Below are positions 6,710 to 14,234 of a DNA stretch of 14,392 bases, piece after piece (the first letter of the stretch is position 1; each line of letters opens with the position of its first letter). Made by a program: the position numbers and the translations under genes. Source of the stretch: Deltaproteobacteria bacterium (lineage in GTDB: Bacteria; Desulfobacterota; DSM-4660; Desulfatiglandales; HGW-15); the NCBI GenBank assembly GCA_016926135.1, contig JAFGPH010000154.1, forward strand, positions 1 to 14,392. Reading direction: 5' to 3'. The notes beneath the pieces were generated by a model that searched no databases, was not told where the DNA came from, and worked only from the letters and a program-made list of their open reading frames with translations.

Positions 6710-8636
6710 CGGGCAGGTTCTGAACGACCATCTGGGTAATCCTCCTTTTCGTGTCGGTCTCGTGAATCGATTTGGGCACGTGAACCTTGAGAACGGAAGC
6801 GAGTTCCACGGGACCCCTTCCCATCAAGTCCTGCAGATAACCCCTGACGACGTCAAGACCCTCACCGAGCGGATGACTCTCGGTGAACATCTCGCCCCAG
6901 GTATTCCTGCTGATGATGTCCATGCTCACCGGTTCCGAAATCCTGAGACCCTCCTCGACATTGACCACAATCATCATCTTCTCGCACATGGCATCCTCTC
7001 GCAGGCCTTCTGCCGCACCCACCTGCTCGGAACCGGGGGGGAAGAAGCCCTTTAAGTGCTTGAGCAGGTCCAAGAGGTCACTCAGAGTCAGCCCGGAGGG
7101 ATTCGAAGGCATCCCCACGGCCGTTGCGTATTGGTCAAACAGGCCGTTAAAGATCAGCCATGCTGCAGCCCTGGCGACCCTTTCTGCAGCAAAGACCTGG
7201 GTTTTGGTCCCCGATTTGTCCATGAGGTACCGGGTGGCGTCGTAGAGGACCCACCGCGTTCTGCCCGAACCGTCCCGCTCATACTGGAACGAGCACCTGT
7301 CAAGCACCAGACTCCTGCTCGTAAGGAAAGGGCTGAGTTGCAACTTATTCCCTTGCCTGGCATAGAGGGCGTAAATCCTCCGTCCTAGGAGGGTGAGATC
7401 CTGATCGTCAATGGCCTGACGTTCCCGGACCGCCAGCGACTCGGAAAGCCTGCGGTAGGTCGAGAAGAAGAATCCGTTGATCTCCCCGGAAAATTTCAAC
7501 TGGCGGGCGTAACTCCAGCGCTCCATCTGATTCAAGTCCTCCACCTGATCCAGAGACCATTTCCATTTCTCCATGAGTTTTCTGAAGATCTCTACCTTTC
7601 CGTCACAATGCCTGCTCAGTCGGGCACGGCTGATCTCCGGATTCGACTTGAGGTAGAAGGCCTTTCTCAGGAGATCCATTTCCTCGGAACGGCCCTGTTC
7701 TTCGTAGAAGGCCAGAATGGCCTCGACCATGAGGAGGTAGGGATCCACGTCTCTCAGGGACTTCGCCCCTTTTTGAACGCGCTCCTTCACCGTGTTGCAC
7801 AGTAGGGGACCCCGGAACGTCTCGGAGAGGTACCTTTCCATCATGGCCATCTTGAGCACCGCCTTAAAAGGGTCCTTGATCCCCTTGGTCAACTGCCACA
7901 GGGCCGTACCCAGGAATTCGTCCCTGGAAACATCCTCCAGGCAGCCGAGATCCACATACTCATCCAGGTCGTAAGGTTGTTTCCTGGCAAGCCCATCCCA
8001 GTACTGCCGGTAGGTTTCCTGGTCAACAGCCGGAGGCACGACCCACCAGAAGGGAATCTTGCCCGCCACCAGGAGCATGGTGCGGTAGCATTCCTCTTTC
8101 AGGAATTTTTTCTGACTCGAACCGGTACTCTCCTCGTCCGCCCTTCCGAAATCATTTCTTCTGATATGATCGAGATCGTTAATAAAGAAATGCACCTCCA
8201 TATCGAACTTGCTCTGGCACCAACATTCGATCTGGGCGGTTTTGGCGACCAGTTTGTCGTATCCCTCCCCGGAAACATGGGATCCCTCTATGCAGACCCA
8301 GTAGTCAAAGTCCGACTTGCAGGTTTGGGCGACCGTGCCTGTGCTTCCCATGAGAAACAGGGACTCGATGGAGGGACGGCTCACGAGACAGGCCTGATAG
8401 TTGATATTCTTGTTTCGCCCTTCCGGGAAATATTCATGAACGGTCTGCTTCAGTTTCTGGGCGGAATTCATGCCACTGATTCCGCACCACTCTGTTCCTC
8501 CGGACACGAATCCGGGAAGATCCGGTTCGTTCAGGCTCAGCAGGGCGGGGATGATTTCAAAGGCCACAGATGCCTTCTCCGGGCACAAGTCATAGGCATA
8601 CTCCCGCCTGAGTCGGGTGTAGTGACCAAAAAGCAT
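6636..8636 (-). CDS. cyaA: Class I adenylate cyclase (CyaA type), short form
   Basis: Makes cAMP from ATP in the cytoplasm. The protein follows the E. coli CyaA catalytic region closely: LFLMGSTGTVAQTCKSDFDYWVC with nucleotidyltransferase-type Gly97-Ser98 and Asp109/Asp111, then DMEVHFFIND, YRTMLLVAGK, LWQLTKGI..PFKAVLK and DPYLLMVE, through to AAWLIFNGLF and a C-terminal VVNVE block. It ends ~180 residues earlier than the 848-residue E. coli enzyme, lacking the C-terminal part linked there to PTS/glucose control. The start is set at 8636 because GGAG lies 7 nt upstream; an in-frame ATG at 8666 would add ten residues with a poorer site. It is the last gene of a cluster after HDOD and MBL genes. 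The tail SSSPPSSSPPS comes from the 15-bp repeat shared with the convergent gene. Confidence 0.93.
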   Translation of the reverse strand: MLFGHYTRLRREYAYDLCPEKASVAFEIIPALLSLNEPDLPGFVSGGTEWCGISGMNSAQKLKQTVHEYFPEGRNKNINYQACLVSRPSIESLFLMGSTGTVAQTCKSDFDYWVCIEGSHVSGEGYDKLVAKTAQIECWCQSKFDMEVHFFINDLDHIRRNDFGRADEESTGSSQKKFLKEECYRTMLLVAGKIPFWWVVPPAVDQETYRQYWDGLARKQPYDLDEYVDLGCLEDVSRDEFLGTALWQLTKGIKDPFKAVLKMAMMERYLSETFRGPLLCNTVKERVQKGAKSLRDVDPYLLMVEAILAFYEEQGRSEEMDLLRKAFYLKSNPEISRARLSRHCDGKVEIFRKLMEKWKWSLDQVEDLNQMERWSYARQLKFSGEINGFFFSTYRRLSESLAVRERQAIDDQDLTLLGRRIYALYARQGNKLQLSPFLTSRSLVLDRCSFQYERDGSGRTRWVLYDATRYLMDKSGTKTQVFAAERVARAAAWLIFNGLFDQYATAVGMPSNPSGLTLSDLLDLLKHLKGFFPPGSEQVGAAEGLREDAMCEKMMIVVNVEEGLRISEPVSMDIISRNTWGEMFTESHPLGEGLDVVRGYLQDLMGRGPVELASVLKVHVPKSIHETDTKRRITQMVVQNLPAISSSSPPSSSPPSCEEWPKQGLA
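6669..6698. repeat. 15-bp tandem repeat, two copies, coding on both strands
   Basis: GGAGGGTGGTGAGGA occurs twice in a row (6669-6683, 6684-6698). The plus strand reads it as the RRVVRRRVVR tail of the zinc-ribbon protein, the minus strand as SSSPPSSSPP near the end of the adenylate cyclase. Confidence 0.85.
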
Positions 8637-8691
8637 TTTGTTTCTCCGGATGAGACCCGTATCCATTGTGTTCTCTCAAGACCTCCCGTTG

Positions 8692-9621
8692 CTAAAATGC
8701 AACCTCCATGCCCTCCCTCGCAAAAAAGACCTCCATGTCCCCCTCACCCGCTGTCCGGCAAAGCAGGTCCTCCAGGGAATCCATTTCACCGTCGGTTCTC
8801 ACGGGCTCGTGGTGAAACAGGGCCAGTCGCTTCACCCCCGATTCCCTGGCGGACATGACGGCGTGCTCCATGGGGCTGTGGCCCCATCCCCGCCTGGATG
8901 CCTGGTACTCCTTTTGTGTATACTGGGCATCGTGGATGAGAAGGTCCGCCCCCCGGTAGAACGCACCGATTCGCTCGTTCTCCTCCTTGGCCACCAACTC
9001 TCCCTCCACGGCCATGGCCTCGTCATAGGAGGGATCCTCCGGGTCGGTGCAGAATACGTTCTGAAAGGGCTCCGTATCATAGGCCGTGCAGAGAACCTTT
9101 CCGGCCACCTCGACCCGATACCCCAGGCACAGCACCGGGTGGTTGAGATACTTGGTGCTGACCCTGATGCCGTCGCCCAGATCCAGACGCTCCTCCTTCA
9201 GATCGATATACTCGATCCTGGATGCCAGCTCGGATTGCCGCACCGGGAAATAGCGGTAGGTCAACTGCCCACCCACCACCTGACCCAGGGTCTCATCTTC
9301 GTAGGTCACCGGCCCGTAAACCCTGAGTTCCGTCCCGGGGATGTAGATGGGCGTGAAAAAGGGAAAACCCATGATATGGTCCCAGTGTGTGTGGGTCAGG
9401 AAGATTTCCGTGTGGATGGGCCCCTTCGGCAGGTCGTGGGACAACAGATGGAGCCCCAGATCCCTTATCCCTGAGCCGGCGTCGATGATCATGAGCCTGT
9501 CTGTGGACGTCAGCCGCACTTCGATGCAGGGGGTGTTCCCTCCGTAGACCACGGTATGGGCACCCGGACACGGTATGGATCCCCTCACCCCCCAGAACCT
9601 CACTCTCATGGTCTCATCCAT
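8692..9621 (-). CDS. Metallo-beta-lactamase-fold hydrolase
   Basis: 309 residues with the MBL-fold metal site: HTHWDH (His77, His79, Asp81, His82), His161 in LNHPVLCLGYRVE, Asp182 in AYDTEPF and His270 or His271 near the end. The opening FWGVRGSIPCPG and VVYGGNTPC is typical of PhnP-like phosphodiesterase relatives. The substrate is unknown; between an HDOD gene and an adenylate cyclase a cyclic nucleotide phosphodiesterase is an attractive but unproven guess. The start at 9621 is preceded by AGGTGG at good spacing and overlaps the HDOD stop by 8 bp. A start at 9609 is also possible; one at 9702 would run deep into the HDOD gene and adds unrelated Arg-rich sequence. The gap to the adenylate cyclase is 55 bp. 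Confidence 0.92.
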   Translation of the reverse strand: MDETMRVRFWGVRGSIPCPGAHTVVYGGNTPCIEVRLTSTDRLMIIDAGSGIRDLGLHLLSHDLPKGPIHTEIFLTHTHWDHIMGFPFFTPIYIPGTELRVYGPVTYEDETLGQVVGGQLTYRYFPVRQSELASRIEYIDLKEERLDLGDGIRVSTKYLNHPVLCLGYRVEVAGKVLCTAYDTEPFQNVFCTDPEDPSYDEAMAVEGELVAKEENERIGAFYRGADLLIHDAQYTQKEYQASRRGWGHSPMEHAVMSARESGVKRLALFHHEPVRTDGEMDSLEDLLCRTAGEGDMEVFFAREGMEVAF

Positions 9622-10507
9622 GTTTCGCCACCTGCAGGAACACCTTGGCCCTCTCGATTTCACCCTGGACCGTGTCCCGAAGCCCGTGGACCACCTCGTC
9701 ACTCACTCCGACTTTCCGGAGAAAAAAGGAGAGTTGGGGGCTGCCGAACGCAGCGGTTTGCGCGTCTCCCCGTTCCATCAACCCTGTGTACGTATTTGCC
9801 AGGGCGACCACAAAGACGAGAGGACGATTTTCCTCAAGGGCCGTCTCAGGGCGGTGATGACGTACGAGGGTATCATTCAAGACACCACTCAGTTCCCATT
9901 TCTCGGCAATCATTCCCCCCACCGCACAGTGGTCCATGCCGAAGATTCCCTCCTCTGCCTCGAAGAGGAGCGCCCCCTGCTTTTGAACCATTTCCCGCGC
10001 CTCCGTGTACTCCTCGGGGAAGCGGTTGTTCAGGGGAATCTTGCCCAGGTCATGGAGCAGTCCCGCAACAAAGTACTCTTCCCTCTGGGCCACGGGAACG
10101 CCTTTGAGGACGGAGAGGGACTTGGCCGTCACCCCCACGGTGATGGAGTGGGTCCAGAATTCGTCCTCACCCCCCACACTCTGGAGAATCGCCGTGCTGA
10201 GGGCAAGATTCTTCACCGTATTGAGACCCAGCATAATGATGGCGCGGGTAAGGCTGGTGATCTGATTGGGCAGAGCGTAGTAGGCGGAATTGATCAGCTT
10301 CAGCACACGCCCCGTGAGCACGGGATCCAGGGAGATGACGCGATTCAGGTCATTGGGAGAGGTGTCCGGCCGGTTGCACACCTCCAGGACCTTTGTGACC
10401 GTAGTGGACAGGCTGGGCATCCTGGAGATATAGTTCTGGATCTGCCTCAACCGCTCTTCGGTGGAAGTGGGGGAATCTCTCATGGACACGGCCCTGCCTG
10501 CAAGCAT
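9614..10507 (-). CDS. HDOD domain protein with near-complete HD metal ligands
   Basis: 297 residues; the HDOD domain spans ~25-230 (MPSLSTTVTKVLEVC, ISLDPVLTGRVLKLINSAYY, LTRAIIMLGLNTVKNLALS). HDOD is an HD/PDEase relative found in signalling proteins and usually degenerate. Here the HD ligands are largely kept: His120, His152-Asp153 in LLHDLGK, His193 and His217-His218 in VRHHRP. The position of the final ligand reads LANTY, with Asn238 where catalytic HD proteins have Asp. It may therefore be a phosphohydrolase or a regulatory remnant. The first ATG is preceded by GGAG at 9 nt; an ATG at 10483 is an alternative. It is the first gene of the HDOD-MBL-cyclase cluster, overlapping the second by 8 bp. 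Confidence 0.93.
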   Translation of the reverse strand: MLAGRAVSMRDSPTSTEERLRQIQNYISRMPSLSTTVTKVLEVCNRPDTSPNDLNRVISLDPVLTGRVLKLINSAYYALPNQITSLTRAIIMLGLNTVKNLALSTAILQSVGGEDEFWTHSITVGVTAKSLSVLKGVPVAQREEYFVAGLLHDLGKIPLNNRFPEEYTEAREMVQKQGALLFEAEEGIFGMDHCAVGGMIAEKWELSGVLNDTLVRHHRPETALEENRPLVFVVALANTYTGLMERGDAQTAAFGSPQLSFFLRKVGVSDEVVHGLRDTVQGEIERAKVFLQVAKHG

Positions 10508-10680
10508 TCGGAATCACTCCAACGTCAGGTCACCCAATCCGTCCGTCCCTTGGGCCGTTTCGGGGCCCCAGGCAACCCATCTCCGATTCTCACTTCTAGA
10601 TCGTCCTCCTCAGGCCTTTTCTTGAATCCTTTCACTCGCTTTTTTCCCCGGACCTCCTTTAACTCGGCCAGGGGATGGAG

Positions 10681-10692
10681 GTGAACTTTCAC
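10681..10692. promoter_or_regulatory. Palindrome adjoining the -35 box, possible operator
   Basis: GTGAACTTTCAC has two perfect 5-bp arms (GTGAA/TTCAC) and ends one base before the -35 hexamer of the plus-strand promoter, within the divergent HDOD/ketopantoate reductase region. This is a place where a regulator would act. The protein is unknown; spacing does not fit CRP. Confidence 0.35.
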
Positions 10693-10722
10693 TTGACCAA
10701 AGGCCCTTTTGCCTTGGATAAT
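10693..10722 (+). promoter_or_regulatory. Sigma-70-type promoter upstream of the ketopantoate reductase operon
   Basis: TTGACC (10693-10698) and GATAAT (10717-10722) are separated by 18 bp and each differ from consensus at one base. Transcription would start near 10729, giving a ~70-nt leader to the ATG at 10798. It lies downstream of the in-frame ATG at 10675, which argues against that start. The 290 bp between the HDOD and reductase genes hold no other convincing feature. Confidence 0.6.
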
Positions 10723-10797
10723 AGTTACCCTCCTGACACAAGGACCCCCCGGCAATCGCTCGTGCCCGGGGTTCATTTTTCATGCGGGGAAACAGCC

Positions 10798-11733
10798 ATG
10801 TCCTCCCTCCAGAGGATCTCTGTGATCGGTGCCGGCGCCATGGGTGCCTTTTACGCCAACAAGTTCTTCGACATGGACCCTGGCTGCGTCTCCCTCATTG
10901 CAGGAGGAGAGCGGGGCGCCCGACTTCGCACCGACGGGTTGTTCGTCAACGGCAGGCGCTGCTTCCCTTCGATCCTCACCCCTGAAGAGATCCCTGTACC
11001 GTCCGACGTCGTGATGGTCGCCGTCAAACACCACCACCTCCCCGGTGCCATCCACGACCTCCGGCTTGCGGTCGGAGAGGAGACCCATATCCTCTCCGTC
11101 ATGAACGGAATCGAGAGCGAGGAGAAACTGGGCACCGCCTTTGGCATGGAAAAGGTCCTGTATGCAGTGGCTGTCGGAATCGATGCGGTGAGAGAGGGGA
11201 ACACCGTCACCTGTTCGAAACAGGGGAAGCTTCTCTTCGGGGAAGCCGACAACTCGGTCCTCAGCCCGCGAGTGAGTGCCTTGCAGGACCTTTTTCGACG
11301 CGCAGGACTGGCCTGCGAGACGCCCCCCGACATGATCCGAGCCCTTTGGTGGAAGTTCATGATCAACGTGGGCTTTAATCAGGTCTCAGCCGTGTTGGGC
11401 GCCCCGTACGGCATCTTTCAATCGTCCGGTGTTGCGAGGGGCCTGGCGGAGTCCGCCATGAAGGAGGTGATCAGCGTCGCCGGAGCCGCCAGGGTTCGCC
11501 TGTCGCAAAAAGACATAGAAGATTTCTACCCCTTCCTCCAGGCTATGTCCCCCGAAGGCAAGACCTCCATGGTTCAGGATGTGGAGGCAAAGAGGAAGAC
11601 CGAAGTGGAGATGTTCGCAGGAAAGGTCGTCGAACTGGGGAGGCGGTACCGTCTTCCCACCCCGGTCAATGAGATCCTTTTGGGTTTCATCAAGGTCATC
11701 GAGGAGCGGGACCAGTGGCCAAGGAGATCATGA
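10798..11733 (+). CDS. panE: Ketopantoate reductase family (PanE/ApbA) oxidoreductase
   Basis: 311 residues, the usual family length. The N-terminal Rossmann fold begins ISVIGAGAMGAFYANKF (glycine motif at residues 11-16); VAVKHHHL holds the expected Lys, and WWKFMINVGFNQVSAVLG is the family lysine/asparagine substrate motif. KTSMVQDVEAKRKTEVEMFAGKVVELGRRYRLPTPVN is the classic C-terminal signature in meaning, with the Pro-Thr-Pro near the end. The enzyme reduces 2-dehydropantoate to pantoate with NADPH in CoA synthesis, but the family also contains other 2-oxoacid reductases; no pantothenate genes lie nearby. The start at 10798 follows GGGGA and opens directly into the Rossmann fold; an in-frame ATG at 10675 lies upstream of the promoter. 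It overlaps the FHA gene by 4 bp (ATGA). Confidence 0.9.
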   Translation: MSSLQRISVIGAGAMGAFYANKFFDMDPGCVSLIAGGERGARLRTDGLFVNGRRCFPSILTPEEIPVPSDVVMVAVKHHHLPGAIHDLRLAVGEETHILSVMNGIESEEKLGTAFGMEKVLYAVAVGIDAVREGNTVTCSKQGKLLFGEADNSVLSPRVSALQDLFRRAGLACETPPDMIRALWWKFMINVGFNQVSAVLGAPYGIFQSSGVARGLAESAMKEVISVAGAARVRLSQKDIEDFYPFLQAMSPEGKTSMVQDVEAKRKTEVEMFAGKVVELGRRYRLPTPVNEILLGFIKVIEERDQWPRRS

Positions 11734-13175
11734 GCAGGCTTCAGATCCTGAAGGGCCCCATGAGGGGTCACTCCTTTGGACTCAAGGACGATACGACCCT
11801 GATCGGCCGAGGTCCTGAGAGTGACATTCAGATCACGGACGCCTCCATGTCCAGGAGGCACGCAAAGATCATCAGGAAGGGGGATCGTTTTCTCATTGAG
11901 GACATGGGCAGCCAGAACGGGACCTGGATCGACGGCCAACGCATCAAGCCGCGCACTCCTTTGGCCATTGAGGAGGGACTCCTTATCGCCATGGGGGATA
12001 TCCTGGTCAGTCTCGGGAAAGACCTTACGCAAGGAGGCCTGGCCACCCGGTATTCGATCAGTCTGGCCCGGGACGGGGCCGGGAAGGGAGAACCTCCACC
12101 TCTCTACAAGGACAGGAGGATCACCGATCGGGACAAACTGGAGATGATCTTTGAGGTCTCCACCCTCCTCATGCAGACCCTGGACATCAACCAGCTCTGC
12201 GAAAAGATTCTGGACTCCCTGTTCCGCAGCCTCCAAAGGATTGACGGCGGGGTCATTCTGCTCGTGGACACCGACACTGAGGAACCGCGAGAGGTGATTG
12301 CCCGTTCCCGGGGGGACAGAGGGGACGTCAAAGTGCGATTCAGCCGCACCATCGTGACCAAAGTGATTCGGGAGGGCAAGGCGGTCATGATGTCCGATAT
12401 CAGCCAGGAGGAAGAGAGCGAGCTCTCCGAGAGTATCGAGTTGATGAAGATCAAGTCCATCATGTGCGTGCCCCTGATCTCCAACCGGGGGACAAGGGGA
12501 GTGATCTACGTGCATTCGGTGAACATGCCCCACGGTTTTCGCAAGGACGATCTCTACCTCCTCACCTGCATGAGCACACCGGCAGCCCTCGCCCTTGAAA
12601 ACGCCCTCCTCTACACCAAAACCAAGAACACGGAAGAGGCACTGGAAAAGGCGCAACTGGAACTCCAGCGACAGATCCAGGACCGAACCAGTGAACTCGT
12701 CACCACCAATGAGTTGCTCCGACGGGAAATCGTCGGCCGTGGGAAGGCGCAGGAAGAGATCACGTCCGTTCACAACCGTCTTGAAGAGGCGAACAGGAAT
12801 CTCCAGCTTGCCTATGCCCGGATGCGCGACTGGAAGGACCGCTTGAGTTCCCAGCTCCACAGGGCCGATATCGGCTTCATCATCGAGGGAAACGGCGAGA
12901 TCCAGGGGTTCACCGAGAAGGCCCTGGAAACGACGGGTCGCAGCAGGCACGAGCTTCTGGCCATGAACATCATGGACCTCCTGGACGGGCCATCGAGGTC
13001 GAGACTGAGACAGGAGATGAACAAGGCATGGATTGACGTGCTCCTCCTTGACTCCCTCCGGCTTGCCGGCGTCGTGCCGGAGCCGCATGACTATCAAGCC
13101 AAGCTCATGCAAATCAGTACGGAGGGCGGAAGGAAGATCCTCCTCCTCTTGAGAAAGCTGAACCGGGAGGGTTAA
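11730..13175 (+). CDS. FHA-GAF-coiled coil-PAS sensor protein without output domain
   Basis: 481 residues. FHA domain at ~1-95 with the phosphothreonine-binding set Gly26-Arg27, Ser41-Arg-Arg-His44 and Asn63-Gly-Thr. GAF domain at ~130-290 (LEMIFEVSTLLMQTLDINQLCEKILDSL through AALALENALLY), a coiled coil at ~292-365, and a PAS-like domain at ~370-470 (IGFIIEGNGEIQGFTEKALETTGRSRHEL). There is no kinase, GGDEF or DNA-binding domain, so it likely passes a signal by binding phosphorylated partners. The start at 11730 shares ATGA with the upstream stop and has AAGGAG 3 nt upstream; a GTG at 11715 would add five residues. The gap to the next gene is 3 bp, so all three genes form an operon. Confidence 0.92.
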   Translation: MSRLQILKGPMRGHSFGLKDDTTLIGRGPESDIQITDASMSRRHAKIIRKGDRFLIEDMGSQNGTWIDGQRIKPRTPLAIEEGLLIAMGDILVSLGKDLTQGGLATRYSISLARDGAGKGEPPPLYKDRRITDRDKLEMIFEVSTLLMQTLDINQLCEKILDSLFRSLQRIDGGVILLVDTDTEEPREVIARSRGDRGDVKVRFSRTIVTKVIREGKAVMMSDISQEEESELSESIELMKIKSIMCVPLISNRGTRGVIYVHSVNMPHGFRKDDLYLLTCMSTPAALALENALLYTKTKNTEEALEKAQLELQRQIQDRTSELVTTNELLRREIVGRGKAQEEITSVHNRLEEANRNLQLAYARMRDWKDRLSSQLHRADIGFIIEGNGEIQGFTEKALETTGRSRHELLAMNIMDLLDGPSRSRLRQEMNKAWIDVLLLDSLRLAGVVPEPHDYQAKLMQISTEGGRKILLLLRKLNREG

Positions 13176-13178
13176 CCC

Positions 13179-14234
13179 ATGCTGGCCATGGTCTTGGACA
13201 GGCATTGCGAGATCCGGGTGGGGGGTGAGCCTCGTAAGAGGCCGGACCTCCCTTACACCAACAACCCCCTCCGGATGGCCGAGGTGCCCAGGCCAGCCCC
13301 CCGCACCCACCAGATCCTGGTCAGGGTTTCCGCCTGTGGTGTCTGTCATACCGAACTGGACGAGATCGAGGGCAGGTTGACGCCTCCCGGCTTCCCTCTC
13401 ATCCTGGGGCATGAAGTGGTGGGGAGGGTTGAGGAGATGGGGCCGGACGTAAAGAGGTTCAGGAAGGGAGACCGTGTCGGGATTGCATGGATTCACTCCA
13501 GTTGCGGCGCGTGCAGGTTCTGCCGCAGCGGCGCAGAGAACCTCTGCGACCGGTTTGAGGCCACGGGGCTCCATGCCGATGGAGGGTACGCCCAGTATAC
13601 CACGGTTCCCGAAGAATCCGCCTACCCCATCCCTGAGCCCTTTTCCGACTCCGAGGCCGCTCCCCTGCTCTGTGCCGGCGTGATCGGCTACAGGGCCCTC
13701 AGGCTTTCAGGGATCCGACCCGGTGAGATCCTCGGCCTTTTCGGGTTCGGGGCCTCGGCCCACATCGCCATCCAGGTGGCCAGGCACTGGGAATGCAGGG
13801 TGTTCGTCTTCACCAGGAAGGGACAGAAAGACCACCGGGACTTGGCTTCAAAGCTCGGTGCGGAGTGGGTGGGGGCCACCGGCGAGACCCCCCCCGAAAG
13901 GCTGGATGCCGCCATTGACTTCACGCCGGTCGGCGAACCCGTCAAGGAGGCCCTCCGGGTCCTCAGAAAAGGTGGGAGGCTGGCCATCAACGCCATCCGG
14001 AAGATCGAACCTCTTCCCCCTCTGGACTATGCGGAATACGTCTGGCACGAGAAGGAAATCAAGAGCGTGGCCAACGTGACCCGCCAGGACGCCCTGGAAT
14101 TCCTGCCCCTGGCAGCGGAGATCGGCATCCGGCCCGAGGTGAGGGAATTCGATCTGGCCGAGGCCAACGAGGCCCTCGTTCTCTTGAAACAGGGGAAGAT
14201 GCACGGGGCCGGAGTGCTAAAAATACCACATTAA
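13179..14234 (+). CDS. Zinc-dependent alcohol dehydrogenase (MDR superfamily)
   Basis: 351 residues, a typical length. Catalytic zinc ligands: Cys53 in SACGVCHTE, His78-Glu79 in GHE and Cys165 in LLCAGVIGYRAL. Structural zinc ligands Cys109, 112, 115 and 123 in CGACRFCRSGAENLC. The nucleotide-binding motif reads GLFGFGASAH (GFGASA rather than GxGxxG), as in one bacterial branch of these enzymes; ASKLGAEW and AIDFTPVGEPVKEALRVLRKGGRL follow in order. It oxidises or reduces an alcohol/aldehyde pair with NAD(P); the substrate is unknown. GGAGG lies 8 nt before the start, and the gap to the FHA gene is 3 bp. The stop overlaps the convergent gene fragment by 4 bp. Confidence 0.93.
   Translation: MLAMVLDRHCEIRVGGEPRKRPDLPYTNNPLRMAEVPRPAPRTHQILVRVSACGVCHTELDEIEGRLTPPGFPLILGHEVVGRVEEMGPDVKRFRKGDRVGIAWIHSSCGACRFCRSGAENLCDRFEATGLHADGGYAQYTTVPEESAYPIPEPFSDSEAAPLLCAGVIGYRALRLSGIRPGEILGLFGFGASAHIAIQVARHWECRVFVFTRKGQKDHRDLASKLGAEWVGATGETPPERLDAAIDFTPVGEPVKEALRVLRKGGRLAINAIRKIEPLPPLDYAEYVWHEKEIKSVANVTRQDALEFLPLAAEIGIRPEVREFDLAEANEALVLLKQGKMHGAGVLKIPH

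Noticed and set aside
9622..9702. Upstream start of the MBL hydrolase
   Set aside because: It would overlap the HDOD gene by 89 bp and add Arg/Cys-rich sequence before the conserved FWGVRGS start.
10680..10693. GGTGAACTTTCACT as a CRP site
   Set aside because: CRP needs TGTGA-N6-TCACA; here the arms are only four bases apart, so the family cannot be named.
10525..10776. 83-codon minus-strand frame before the HDOD gene, with a VKVHLHPLAELKEVRGKKR stretch and AGGAGG on the minus strand near 10734-10729
   Set aside because: The ATG at 10776 has no ribosome site, the AGGAGG is followed only by a possible ATT start, the sequence is basic low complexity without a convincing family (MoaD/ThiS-like at best), and it overlaps the plus-strand promoter. 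A GTG-started 55-residue protein cannot be fully excluded.
10675..10797. Upstream in-frame ATG extension of the ketopantoate reductase
   Set aside because: It lies upstream of the sigma-70-type promoter and adds 41 residues unlike the family; the Rossmann fold starts right after ATG 10798.
11574..13574. A 666-codon open frame on the minus strand across the FHA and dehydrogenase genes
   Set aside because: It lies antisense to two genes with clear conserved motifs, shows no domain, and is His/Pro/Leu-rich as expected for the shadow of GC-rich coding DNA.
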